Below are positions 1 to 8,622 of a stretch of 64,000 nt of DNA, one piece after another. The notes below the pieces were generated by a model. The model ran no database searches and had not been told where the DNA came from. It saw only the letters and a program-made list of their open reading frames with translations. The number at the start of each line of letters is the position of its first letter. Within the stretch, counting starts at the first letter, position 1. The translations under genes were made by a program, and so were the position numbers. This stretch comes from Actinomycetospora termitidis (lineage in GTDB: Bacteria > Actinomycetota > Actinomycetes > Mycobacteriales > Pseudonocardiaceae), in contig NZ_JASVWF010000011.1 in the NCBI RefSeq assembly GCF_030286555.1, forward strand, positions 52,342 through 116,341, written 5' to 3'.

Positions 1-2
1 AG

Positions 3-524
3 GGCCAGGACACCGCCGAGCTGAACTTCGCCGACGTCCTTGTGCCCGCAGGGAACCTCCTCGGCGAAGCAGAAGGCCAAGGCTTCGTCCAGCTCATGCA
101 GCAGCTGCCCCAAGAACGTCTCCTCATCGGCATCACCTCGGTGGCGGTCATGGAGAGGGCTCTCGCGGAGACTCTCGCCTACACCAAGGAGCGGACCGCG
201 TTCGGACGGGCGGTGTTCAACTTCCAGAACACCCGATTCACCCTCGCCGAGGCCGCGACCGAGGCCCGCATCTGCCGAGTCTTCCTCGACGACTGCATCC
301 TCAAGCACCTCGACGGACAACTCGACATCCCGACAGTGGCGATGCTCAAGTGGTGGACCAGCGACCGGGCCATGCACGTCGTCGACCAGTGCGTCCAGTT
401 GTTCGGAGGCTACGGGTACATGGCCGAGTACCCCATCGCCCGCCTGTGGACGGACCAGCGGGTGCAGCGAATCTACGGCGGCACCAACGAGATCATGAAG
501 GAGATCATCTCGCGCACCCTCTGA
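3..524 (+). CDS. Acyl-CoA dehydrogenase, C-terminal part (cut by window edge)
   Basis: The frame is open from base 3, so the N-terminus lies outside the window. The 173 visible residues form the C-terminal helical domain of an FAD-dependent acyl-CoA dehydrogenase, which oxidises an acyl-CoA thioester at the alpha-beta bond. Landmarks are ERTAFGR, QLFGGYGYMAEYP and IYGGTNEIM near the end. The position that is Glu in medium-chain enzymes (IYEGT) is Gly here, so the catalytic base must sit elsewhere, as in isovaleryl- or long-chain-type enzymes. It is followed 19 bases later by a TetR gene and looks like ordinary chromosomal metabolism rather than element cargo. Confidence 0.93.
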   Translation, partial: GQDTAELNFADVLVPAGNLLGEAEGQGFVQLMQQLPQERLLIGITSVAVMERALAETLAYTKERTAFGRAVFNFQNTRFTLAEAATEARICRVFLDDCILKHLDGQLDIPTVAMLKWWTSDRAMHVVDQCVQLFGGYGYMAEYPIARLWTDQRVQRIYGGTNEIMKEIISRTL

Positions 525-543
525 ACAGGTACGGCCCGCGGTC

Positions 544-1215
544 GTGACCCAGCACGGGCTGCGTCAGGATGGGCGAGTGCATGCCCAGGGAACGGCGGGG
601 ACCTACGGAGGGCGCAGCGCCGAGGCGCGCCGGATCGAACGCCGACTGCGCCTGCTGGCCGCCGCTCGTGAGGTCTGGGGCACGGACGGCTGGGCCGCGG
701 TCACGATGCGCGGCGTGTGCGGACGCGCCGGACTCGTCGACCGGTACTTCTACGAGAACTTCTCCGATCGTGACGCTCTCCTGGGCACAGTGTGGGACCA
801 GGAGCGGGACGCACTGATCTCCCAAGTCCGCGCGGCGTTCGTCGTCAACGCCGGCCGCGATCTCGTCGGTGCGCTCCGCACCGTCATCGGCGCCGTGGTC
901 GAGCACCTGCGCAGCGACCCGGTGTGCGCGCGCATCGTGCTCGGCGACCACGCCGGTAGCGCGGTGCTCGAGCCTCGGCGCCGGAAGATGCTGCGCACCG
1001 TCGCAGACCTCTTGGTCGACACCGCTGGCCCACATCTGCCGCCCACGACCGACCCGGCCCGGCTCCGCATGAGTACCTTGCTGGGCGTCGGAGGGTTCGC
1101 TGAGATCGTCGCGGCCTGGAACGCCGGCGAACTCGACGTCGACGCCTCGGACATCACAGAACACGCCACGATGGTCGCCGCGCTGCTCGTCGAGGGCCAC
1201 CAACCACGAGGGTAG
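544..1215 (+). CDS. TetR family transcriptional regulator
   Basis: A 223-residue protein with a TetR-type N-terminal DNA-binding domain: a helix rich in Arg (RRLRLLAAAREVW), then AVTMRGVCGRAGL and VDRYFYENFSDRDALL, the usual helix-turn-helix and the following Tyr/Phe-rich helix. The C-terminal two thirds is all-helical and would bind an unknown ligand. It starts at GTG 544 just after the acyl-CoA dehydrogenase, the usual arrangement of a TetR repressor controlling a fatty-acid or terpenoid degradation operon. The first 20-25 residues do not match the family, so a later start is possible. Confidence 0.88.
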   Translation: MTQHGLRQDGRVHAQGTAGTYGGRSAEARRIERRLRLLAAAREVWGTDGWAAVTMRGVCGRAGLVDRYFYENFSDRDALLGTVWDQERDALISQVRAAFVVNAGRDLVGALRTVIGAVVEHLRSDPVCARIVLGDHAGSAVLEPRRRKMLRTVADLLVDTAGPHLPPTTDPARLRMSTLLGVGGFAEIVAAWNAGELDVDASDITEHATMVAALLVEGHQPRG

Positions 1216-1275
1216 GCCGCCGCGCCTGCCCAATGTCGGAAGTTCCGAGCCCGGAGCCCTACGTAGAGACGCGGG

Positions 1276-1536
1276 TTGTCGCTCTACGAAGCTACGGTTG
1301 GGATCGAGGTCCCTCGCGACCGCGACTCGAGCTTCGACCCGGTCATCGTCGGCAAGCGTCAGCGGCGCCTGGACGGCATCGACGAGATCGTCCTGTCGCT
1401 GACCGCTCGGGGCCTGACCACCGGCGGAGTCAGCGCCCACTTCGAGGAGGTCTACGGGGCCAAGGTCTCCAAGGACACCATCTCCAGGATCACCGACAAG
1501 GTCCTCGAAGACCTCGCCGAGTGGGGAGAACCGGCC
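1276..1536 (+). pseudogene. IS256-family (Mutator) transposase fragment
   Basis: An internal piece of an IS256-type DDE transposase: EVPRDRDSSFDP, IVGKRQRRLDGIDEIVLSL, ARGLTTGGVSAHFEEVYG and VSKDTISRITDKVLEDLAEW are hallmark blocks of the region just before the first catalytic Asp. The N-terminal ~90 residues and everything after about residue 85 are missing. Near 1527 a one-base shift would continue the family motif RPLD, after which similarity stops and the 3' end of the recombinase gene begins 20 bases on. It is a dead remnant that marks a recombination junction at the left side of the mobile region. Confidence 0.85.
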
Positions 1537-1554
1537 GCTGGATGCAGCCAATCG

Positions 1555-2676
1555 CTATGTCAGCCAGTGGGTGGGGTTGGTGGGGTCGAAGGTGCGGGCG
1601 GCGTCGATGTAGGAGTCCATGGAGGCGCGGGAGCGCCAGCGGCCGTGGCGTTGGACGTCGCGTTCGGGGACGCCGGCGGCGATGGCTTCGGTGGCGAACC
1701 CGCGGCGCAGGCTGTGTCCGCCCCACAGCTGCGCGTCGTCGAGGCCGGCGGCGTTGGCGCGGCGTTTGATGATCTCGGCGATCGAGTTGCGGTGCAGCCC
1801 GCCGGCGCGGGGGCGGCGGCCGTAGCGGTCGATCCCGCGCCAGGCGGGGCCTTCGAGGATGCCGTGGGAGCCGAGGAGGTCCCGCCAGCGGGTCCAGGCG
1901 GCACCGGCGTCGAGCAGCGTCGACTCGTCGCTCCCCTCCCCTACCGTCGCCTCGGGTGACGGGGCGGCGATGCCGAGCGTGGTGCCGGCGCCGTGCTGGT
2001 CGGTCTTGGAGCGGGCCAGGTGGACCGAGAGGCCCTGCTCGGAGGGGTGCAGGTCGGCCATCTGCAGGCGGGCGAGGTCGTCGGTGCGCAGCGCCGCCTT
2101 CCACCCGACCAGCAACAGGGCGTGGTCGCGGGCGTCCGCGAGCACCTCCTCCGGCTTCAGCAGGCGCAGCACCTCGACCAGCGGCTCCCGGCGGGCGGCG
2201 GCGCGACGACGGGTCGGGGCGACGCCGGGGTGGCGCCGGATCCCGGTGATGGTGCGGCGCACGGCTTCGGCCTGGACGGGGTTGTCAACCTGGGCGGTCT
2301 GGTGCACCACCGAGATCGCCGCCAGATACCCGGACAACGTCCCTGGTCGCAGGCCCTCCCGCTCACACACCTGCCCGGCCACCACCGAGCTCGACGGATC
2401 GGCCGGGGTGGCCGACCGCCAGATCGGGGCGAGGTCGGCCAGGAACCGGGCCACGGTCAGCGGATCCGCCGGCAGCGCCCGCTCCCCCGCTGCGGCGCAC
2501 CAGGTCTCGAAGCGGCGCCACTGCCGCTCGTAGGCCGACCAAGTTTTCTCCGCCCGCGCCCCGCGCGCGTAGGACTCGGCGCGCGCGGTCAGCTCGTCGC
2601 GGAACCCGCGCAACGCAGCGGGCTCACTCCCGGGAACGGCGACGAGGGCTTCCTCATTCAGCTCCGCGGCGGTCAT
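1555..2676 (-). CDS. Tyrosine recombinase / integrase
   Basis: A lambda-integrase-type site-specific recombinase of 373 residues from the ATG at 2676 (an upstream ATG at 2754 gives 399). The N-terminal half is a SAM-like core-binding domain (SAYERQWRRFETWCAA, PLTVARFLADL). The catalytic domain shows the Arg block GWKAALRTDDLARL, the HxxR box HSLRRGF, the GRWRS block and the nucleophile in SMDSYIDA, so the active site looks complete. It lies at the left end of the mobile region next to the broken IS256 gene, where an integrase of an integrating element is expected, but no tRNA target is visible. It could also act as a plasmid dimer resolvase. Confidence 0.92.
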   Translation of the reverse strand: MTAAELNEEALVAVPGSEPAALRGFRDELTARAESYARGARAEKTWSAYERQWRRFETWCAAAGERALPADPLTVARFLADLAPIWRSATPADPSSSVVAGQVCEREGLRPGTLSGYLAAISVVHQTAQVDNPVQAEAVRRTITGIRRHPGVAPTRRRAAARREPLVEVLRLLKPEEVLADARDHALLLVGWKAALRTDDLARLQMADLHPSEQGLSVHLARSKTDQHGAGTTLGIAAPSPEATVGEGSDESTLLDAGAAWTRWRDLLGSHGILEGPAWRGIDRYGRRPRAGGLHRNSIAEIIKRRANAAGLDDAQLWGGHSLRRGFATEAIAAGVPERDVQRHGRWRSRASMDSYIDAARTFDPTNPTHWLT

Positions 2677-2826
2677 CGCGCCATGTTCTAACCGGCGGGC
2701 GAGCTGGCCCGGGAGGCGCGCCGCGCCAACCGTGCAGACATGCAGATTATGCACTGTAGGCCTTGAACAGGTCAGCCTAGAAGACGTAAAGCCTGACTAG
2801 ACATGTAGAGCGGTACCCTCGTTCGC
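2677..2826. promoter_or_regulatory. Divergent promoter region of integrase and first paralogue
   Basis: An AT-richer gap than its surroundings. It contains TTGAAC at about 2764 and an imperfect inverted repeat around 2770-2796 (GTCAGCC facing GCCTGAC), then ACATGTAGAGCGGTACCC before the GTG at 2827. This is a plausible shared operator and promoter; the exact elements are not certain. Confidence 0.35.
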
Positions 2827-3753
2827 GTGGTCGCCGTCTACCCCTACGTCGGGAGCCGAGAGCGGGACGCGGCGCTGCGTCGGATCGCTGCTAGGCACCT
2901 GCGCTGCGAGGATTCTCGCTGGTCAGAGGCCGGGTGCGAGGGCGACGATCCGGCCCGCGACGTCCTGGACTACCTGCGTCGCCACCACACCCGGCTGCCC
3001 CGCGCGGTGTCCAGCGAGGACACCCGCGACGCCCTGGTGCTCAGTGCCTGGATCTACTGGGAGGAGCGCCGGCGGGAGCGGGATCTGCTGCGCCGCGCCC
3101 GCGGGTACGGGCACTCCCTGGGCGAGCTCGGAGCCTTCCTCGGGCTGAACACCCGCCAGGGCACCTACGACTACCTCGACCGGCTCGAGGCGCTCGTCGA
3201 GGCCCACAGCACCGACCAGGCACGCCAGCAGCGGGTGGCCGACGAGCGCGTGGAGCACCAGCGCGTTGCCGATGGGGTCGTGCGCGACCCTGATCTGATC
3301 GCCGGCCCGCTCGCGACGTCGACGTTGACTCCCCGCGACGACCTCTACCGACGCACCCGCGGGCGGCGGGCCTCCACCGCGGGCGCCGACCCCGACACGG
3401 TGCGGGCACGGCGACGCGACAGCAGGACACTTCCGGCGCGGGAGCGCTGGATCGCTGAGCACCACAGCGAGCTCGACGTCTTGGTCTCCGAGCTTCTGGG
3501 CCAGCTGCAGCGGCTCGGCATCGAGGCGCGCGAGCAGGAGTCCGACGACTTCGAGCTCGAGGACACCCTCGCGGTGCTGGACCGCCACCGAGACACCGGC
3601 GACTACTCCCCCGCCACCTTCGGCGCCATCGGGCTGGTGCTCGGCGAACTCCGCTTCCACCCCGCCCTTGGGCCGCTCGCCCGCAACCACGGCGTCCACC
3701 GAGCCATCGCCGCCGCCGACCGGCTCCGGGCACGCTTCGGCGCCTTGAGCTGA
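2827..3753 (+). CDS. Unknown protein, paralogue of the gene at 6533
   Basis: I do not recognise a named family. The 308-residue acidic, helical protein is clearly homologous along its whole length to the product of 6533-7492: both have EDSRWSEAG near residue 30, a VLDYL block, a W-Y/H-W-E/D-E-R-R block near residue 80, and a segment GHSLGELGAFLGLNTRQGTYDYLDRL that looks like a helix-turn-helix. The C-terminal third shares PARERW and ends HGVHRAI-AADRLRA. The two copies bracket the transposition genes facing outward to inward, so they may be DNA-binding partners of the TniA/TniB pair. GTG start. Confidence 0.75.
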   Translation: MVAVYPYVGSRERDAALRRIAARHLRCEDSRWSEAGCEGDDPARDVLDYLRRHHTRLPRAVSSEDTRDALVLSAWIYWEERRRERDLLRRARGYGHSLGELGAFLGLNTRQGTYDYLDRLEALVEAHSTDQARQQRVADERVEHQRVADGVVRDPDLIAGPLATSTLTPRDDLYRRTRGRRASTAGADPDTVRARRRDSRTLPARERWIAEHHSELDVLVSELLGQLQRLGIEAREQESDDFELEDTLAVLDRHRDTGDYSPATFGAIGLVLGELRFHPALGPLARNHGVHRAIAAADRLRARFGALS

Positions 3754-3774
3754 CACGCCTCGACGCTCGGAGGG

Positions 3775-4722
3775 TCACCCCAGGGCGCGCTCGAAGACCC
3801 GACGGCGCTCGCTCGGGCCGAGGTACTCGGTCGCAGCCAGCGTCTCGGCGTTGATCGACTCGTCCCCACTGCTGATCGCGAGCGCGGCCGCGGAGGACAG
3901 AAGCGCGGCGAGCTCGCCGATCGTGCCCTCGGATCGCGCGATCAGGTACTCGGCCATCTCCGGCTGCGCGATGTCCGAGCGCCGACGCAGCGGGAACGAC
4001 GCCGCGAAGCTCGCGAGCAGCGAGCGGGTCTCGTCGCTGTCGGCCTCCCAGCGCGGCAGCACCACCGGCTGGAAACGGTTCTCGAGCTGGTCGTCCGAGC
4101 GGATGGCGAGGTAGGCGTCGTGGGTGCCGACCCCCACCAGCGGGACACGCAGGTTGTTGCCCAGCTGGCGGAGCAGGTTGAGGAACTCGCGGCGACGGGA
4201 GGCGTTGCCGGCGAGCATGTTGTGCAGCTCGTCGATGACCAGGACCCGCAACCCGTTGCCGCCGAGCCACCACATGGCGGTGCGCTCGAGGTCGACCGCC
4301 CGCGGCCGGGCCTGACCACCGACCGGGTCGGGAGAGCCGCAGGCGTCCAGCAGTGCCGCGTAGAACCGCGTGACCGACGGCTCGGAGGGCATCTGCATGA
4401 CCACCAGCGGGATCGGTGGCGTGAGCCGGTCCTCCGGCATGGCGGCGACGCGGGCGTCCACGGTGCGCCGGAACTTCTCGATCAGGATCGACTTGCCGTT
4501 GTTGGTCGGGCCGGCGATCAACAGGTTCGGCATGCGCTGTCGCGACGGCCAGTCCCAGAGTTCGTCGAGGCGGCGCAGGGCGGCGGCGACTCGTGGGTAG
4601 CCGATCCAGCGTTCGGCGCGCACACGTCGAAGGCGCTCCTCGTCGGGTCGGCGCGCGTGGTCTCGAGCTCCTGGGTGCAGGTGGGACAGGTCGAGCTCGT
4701 CGGGATCCACCCGAGTCACCAC
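3775..4722 (-). CDS. tniB: TniB-like AAA+ ATPase (transposition helper)
   Basis: A 315-residue AAA+ ATPase of the TniB/TnsC family. Walker A is GPTNNGKS at residues 71-78, the family-specific NNGKS form, and Walker B is VLVIDELHN near 160-168. Proteins of this family assemble on target DNA and activate a TniA-type transposase. The start overlaps the last 7 bases of the upstream tniA-like gene on the same strand, so the pair is translationally coupled. Length and motifs look intact. It could instead serve an unrelated IS, but the coupling argues against that. Confidence 0.92.
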   Translation of the reverse strand: MVTRVDPDELDLSHLHPGARDHARRPDEERLRRVRAERWIGYPRVAAALRRLDELWDWPSRQRMPNLLIAGPTNNGKSILIEKFRRTVDARVAAMPEDRLTPPIPLVVMQMPSEPSVTRFYAALLDACGSPDPVGGQARPRAVDLERTAMWWLGGNGLRVLVIDELHNMLAGNASRRREFLNLLRQLGNNLRVPLVGVGTHDAYLAIRSDDQLENRFQPVVLPRWEADSDETRSLLASFAASFPLRRRSDIAQPEMAEYLIARSEGTIGELAALLSSAAALAISSGDESINAETLAATEYLGPSERRRVFERALG

Positions 4723-6392
4723 TCCTCGATGTCGTCGAACGGTGCTGGCGCCGGCTCTTCGGCTCTGGCGTCCCGGCGAAGGTCGGGCGGTGGCGGTGGG
4801 ACGGCGATCGGACCGGAAGACGGCGTTGACGCCACGGGGCGGCGCTGACGTTCCCGGCGGGCGCGTCGGGTCGACTTCGTCGCGGTGTCGCTGACGTGGC
4901 GCATTTGCTCGACCGAGGCGAACAGGGCCTGCTCGTCGACCTCGCCGCGTCCTTGCTCCCGCAGGCTCGCGACGGCGGCCCGGTGTTCCCAGAGGCTGAT
5001 TGCGGGGTGAGCGAGGTGGCGGTAGCCGACGCTGAGGTAGGCGTTGCTCTGCGGGTCGAGCACCCAGACCCGGGACAGATCGCGGGGGTCGCGCCGGACA
5101 ACTACTTGGCCGATCTGTTGTCGGCGGGCGATCAGGGGCTTGAGGGTGTCGCTGAAGTAGTGCACGTGGTCGATGACGAGGCCGGTGCGGTTAAGTCGCC
5201 GGCGGACGACGGGCAGGAAGTCGACCAGGAAGGACCGGGGGTTGGCCACTGTCGTCGGCGGGTGCGCGGTGGCCTTCTCCTCCCACACCGCCAGCGGCGG
5301 GCGTCCGTGACCCTCGTGGACCTGGTGGTGGTAGGCGGCGACGGCGAAGGCCAGCCAACGTTGCAGCTCGAGCAGGGTCAGCGCCGCGGTCGCCTCACTG
5401 TCGTAGGGCCCGCGGTCGACCGGGTTGGAGAACGTCGTCCCCGGTAGCTCGTGAACCTCGCTCATCAGCGTGCCGATGAGCCTCTCCACGACTCCGCCGT
5501 ACTGTGGTTCACCCGGCGGCCGGTAGTCCAGCGCGATGCCGTGTTCCTCGCACCCTCGTCGTAACGCCTCGGAGTGGAACTCCGCGCCGTTGTCGACGTA
5601 CAGCTGCGCTGGCTTACCCGCCATCGGCCAGCTGACCTGCGCGCCGAGCGTTTCCAGCCATGCCTGCTTGTCCGTCGCGATGTGGGCCAGGCAGAGCCCG
5701 ACAGAGGTCGCCGACGGCGGATCGAGGGTGACGACCATCCCGACGATCGCCCGGGTGGTCACGTCGATGCCCACTGTGAGAAATGGCCGGCCGATCGGGG
5801 CTCGGTCCTGCTCGTCGACGAGGACCACATCGATGACGGTGTGGTCGATCTGCACCTGCCCCAGAGGCTCGACCGGAGTCGTCGTGCTGCCTCCCGCTGA
5901 GTCGACCTTGCGTGCGGCGTCGGGTCCGCCACGAGAGCCCGCTGCGGCTCGAGGATCCAGAACCGCGATCCGACGCTCCACGGCACCACGCGACGGTGCG
6001 CTCAACCCCCTCACACGGCAGGCCCGCACGATCGAGCGGTGAACAGAGGCGACCGAGGGTCGTTGCCGCTTCAGATACCGCTTGCGCAAGACGTCCTTGA
6101 TGACAGCCTCGACGTCGTCGGGTAGGCGGCCCTTGCCCCTCCCCCCAGACGACCGTCGGGGCAGCAGGTCCGAGACTCGACCGTCGCCGGCGCGCCATCT
6201 CAACAGCAGGGAGTAGGTCTGGCGACGGGAGAGATCCAGCGCGAGGGCCGCGCGATCAACTGCCTCGTGGCCCGGTGCGTCCAAGTGGGCGAGCTCGCGC
6301 ACGACCGCGGCGCGCATGCGGGCCAGGGCCCAATCAGCCTCAGAGGCAGCGAGGAGCCCGCGCTCGGCTCCTGCAAGGTCCTCGCCTGCCAT
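4716..6392 (-). CDS. tniA: TniA-like DDE transposase (Mu/Tn5053 type)
   Basis: A retroviral-integrase-fold transposase of 558 residues from ATG 6392, which has GAGGTC upstream at good spacing; an in-frame ATG at 6518 would add 42 residues. An N-terminal helical DNA-binding part (LDLSRRQTYSLLLRWRAGDG) precedes the catalytic core. The DDE triad is visible as QIDHTVID (Asp 183), LYVDNGAEFHSE (Asp 267) and GVVERLIGT (Glu 303), with 35 residues between the last two. A Mu-type C-terminal beta-barrel (DPRDLSRVWV) follows. Together with the coupled TniB-like ATPase it should form a replicative-type transposition machine; no TniQ or resolvase is seen nearby. Confidence 0.92.
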   Translation of the reverse strand: MAGEDLAGAERGLLAASEADWALARMRAAVVRELAHLDAPGHEAVDRAALALDLSRRQTYSLLLRWRAGDGRVSDLLPRRSSGGRGKGRLPDDVEAVIKDVLRKRYLKRQRPSVASVHRSIVRACRVRGLSAPSRGAVERRIAVLDPRAAAGSRGGPDAARKVDSAGGSTTTPVEPLGQVQIDHTVIDVVLVDEQDRAPIGRPFLTVGIDVTTRAIVGMVVTLDPPSATSVGLCLAHIATDKQAWLETLGAQVSWPMAGKPAQLYVDNGAEFHSEALRRGCEEHGIALDYRPPGEPQYGGVVERLIGTLMSEVHELPGTTFSNPVDRGPYDSEATAALTLLELQRWLAFAVAAYHHQVHEGHGRPPLAVWEEKATAHPPTTVANPRSFLVDFLPVVRRRLNRTGLVIDHVHYFSDTLKPLIARRQQIGQVVVRRDPRDLSRVWVLDPQSNAYLSVGYRHLAHPAISLWEHRAAVASLREQGRGEVDEQALFASVEQMRHVSDTATKSTRRARRERQRRPVASTPSSGPIAVPPPPPDLRRDARAEEPAPAPFDDIEEW

Positions 6393-6532
6393 CACCGACC
6401 TCGCTCTGTGCAGCGCACTTCGGTCAAGATGCTGACCGTGCACATGACTCTGGCCAACACCAGTGTTCGCAGCCCTCTGCACCTGGTCAAGAATCCGCAG
6501 TTCAGGAGCGCAGTCCACTTCGAGAATTGACA

Positions 6533-7492
6533 GTGGCGACCTTCCCGGCGGTCGGCGACGTGGAGCGCGACGACGCCCTCGCTCGGCTCGACCGCCGGCA
6601 CCGCGAGTACGAGGATTCTCGCTGGTCAGAGGCAGGGGACGAGCCCCGGGAGGTGCTGGACTACCTTGTCGAGCACCGCGCCCGGCTGGCCCGCCTGCCT
6701 CGCGAGCTTGCCCAGGGCGACGTGTGGGACGAGCTGGTGCTCACCGCGTGGGTGCACTGGGACGACCGCCGCCGCGAGGCAACAGTGCTGCACCAGGCGA
6801 TCCGCCGCGGGCTGTCGTTGCGCGAGGTCGGTCGGTTCGTCGGCGTCCACACCGCCCAAGGCATGCGCGATTACCTCGACAGCCTCGACGCTCGCTTGCG
6901 GGAGTACCGCCGCCACACCCGCGACCCCGATCCGACCCGCATCCGCTCCCCCGCCCCGGGGGGCCGCGAGCTCCTAATCGACGACACGGCAGCCCGCGCC
7001 GACCACGAGCCCGATCAAGGCGACGATGCACCGTCGCGACGCAGCCGTAACCCCTACCTGCGCTACCAGGGCCGCTCGCGGGCGGTCCGCGGCGCCGACG
7101 GGCAGTACACCCGCGACCGTCGCGCCGCCGAGCGAGCCCGACCAGCTCGGGAACGCTGGCTGGCCGATCAGCACGACCAGGTCGTGGTCGTGCTCGTGAA
7201 CCTGCTCGAGCAGGCCGAACGGCTCGGGCTGGCCGCGGCGTCCGAACCTGATGCGTCGCCGGTGCTCGGCGACTACCTCTCCTGGATCCGCGACGACCTG
7301 TCCGACGGAATCGACGACGCGACCCTGCACACCCTTGGGCTGGCTCTGCGAGCGCTGCGCAGCGAGCCGACGGTGATCGAGCTGGCACCTCAGCACGGCG
7401 TCCATCGGGCGATCGGCGCTGCGGACGGGCTCCGCGCCGACCACGCCTCCTTGAGACCTGACCGCGTCAGGACGGTGGACGATAGGTCCTAG
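6533..7492 (+). CDS. Unknown protein, paralogue of the gene at 2827
   Basis: A 319-residue acidic protein read from GTG 6533, chosen because its first residues (VATFPAVGDVERDDAL) align with the start of the 2827 paralogue (VAVYPYVGSRERDAAL). It shares EDSRWSEAG, VLDYL, the GLSLREVGRFVGVHTAQGMRDYLDSL helix-turn-helix-like block, PARERW and the HGVHRAIGAADGLRA end. At the DNA level an 18-base stretch around EDSRWSE is identical between the copies. It diverges from the tniA-like gene, whose start lies 141 bases away, so the two may be co-regulated. Function unknown. Confidence 0.75.
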   Translation: MATFPAVGDVERDDALARLDRRHREYEDSRWSEAGDEPREVLDYLVEHRARLARLPRELAQGDVWDELVLTAWVHWDDRRREATVLHQAIRRGLSLREVGRFVGVHTAQGMRDYLDSLDARLREYRRHTRDPDPTRIRSPAPGGRELLIDDTAARADHEPDQGDDAPSRRSRNPYLRYQGRSRAVRGADGQYTRDRRAAERARPARERWLADQHDQVVVVLVNLLEQAERLGLAAASEPDASPVLGDYLSWIRDDLSDGIDDATLHTLGLALRALRSEPTVIELAPQHGVHRAIGAADGLRADHASLRPDRVRTVDDRS

Positions 7493-8622
7493 GCCCCGCG
7501 GCTGGGATATGCGCTCCCCTACCCCGGCGGGAAGGGGACCTGGCCAGCGAGCGGCTCTTCCGCGAGGCTTTGAGGGACCCCGCGACCACGCCCGAGAATC
7601 CCGGCCACGCAACCTGCGAGCCACAGGTGCTCGGGGCCTCCCTTCTCGTAGGCCGCGCCCAGCGGCCCGTAACCGCTTCCCTGCTCGGCGCCGCGTGCTC
7701 GTTGTCGTCGACCTGAGCGTCCCCCACGAACGGAGAACGTAGTAGCGGGGCGCGCTCCCCGGGTCTTGCAGGTCCTGGCAACGCCGACTCCCGGGCTCGC
7801 AAGAGGGCCACGGGTTGAGCGCCACAACGCTCACGCGCGCGTTTCGCTGAGCGACGTTCCCGCATCTCAACCCACCCATCCATAGCCCAGGTGGGAGGCC
7901 ACCGGTGGAGTCAGGAAGGACGCTCGATCGCGCCTCTTGTGCGGCTATAGCTGACGACCCCGGTGCGCTCCCCGGCTACAGCACAGGCGGCACAACACGT
8001 TTGCGCCCGTCCATCGCACCTGTTGAGCCACACTATGCGGGCATCGCGGGTACCCCTGCTGGCCGCGCTTGTGATGGGCATGCGTGCACCACATGCACTC
8101 CAACGCGATGACGCAACCGGTGCTGCACGCTGGTGTACCCGGTTACTGCCTTCTTACCTGCCCGGTGCGGTGACAGGTCCCGTGACAGGTGTGCCGACAC
8201 GTGTTGCACTCCGCGCCTCGCCTTCTGCCGCGCCACACGCCGCCCCGGGTGGCGGACGCTCTTTGGCGCATCATGTGTCCCTGGGGCACGACACCGGCTC
8301 CACCACCGGTGTCCCGCGCGGTGCCCTCCGTATCGTCCACCTGACAGCCACCTGAGCGACCGGTGATGCCTTTGTAGCTCGCAGATGTCGCACGGGTGGC
8401 GTGGCGTGTCGCGCCTAGGTGGATGGTCGACGGCATGCCATCCTTCCGCCCTAGAAGCGCACTGTTGCCGCCAGGTGCGGCCCCGGTGCGCTACAGCGGG
8501 GCACCTGGCTGGTCGCCAGGTCCTGAACATCTGGCGCCACGGTGTCCGCCGGGGGGCCTCAGCCGGTGGGCGAACAGGAGTCGGTGGCGGGCCGACTCAA
8601 CTCAGAACGAACGGGAGCTGGG
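7493..8622. other. Non-coding repeat-rich stretch, possible partition site
   Basis: No convincing gene in 1130 bases: the open frames here have arbitrary composition and no family signal. From about 7950 the sequence is dense in short GGTGC/GCACC words. CCGGTGC-like cores occur near 7959, 8117, 8160, 8306, 8359 and 8482, there is a tandem GTGACAGGT pair at 8169-8190, and CCGGTGCGCT occurs twice. Placed directly upstream of a ParA-type operon, a centromere-like (parS) or iteron site is the natural reading. This is inference from position and repetition only. Confidence 0.4.

Noticed and set aside
3041..5101. 686-codon minus-strand frame across the first paralogue and the tniB-like gene
   Set aside because: Arg/Pro/Ala-rich composition with no motifs; it overlaps two well-supported genes in other frames and is a high-GC shadow.
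6275..6532. N-terminal extension of the second paralogue upstream of GTG 6533
   Set aside because: The extra 86 residues do not align with the first paralogue and overlap the divergent transposase start.
7500..8360. Open frames of 100-140 codons in the gap before parA
   Set aside because: No ribosome binding sites, no motifs, arbitrary composition, frames on both strands overlap each other.
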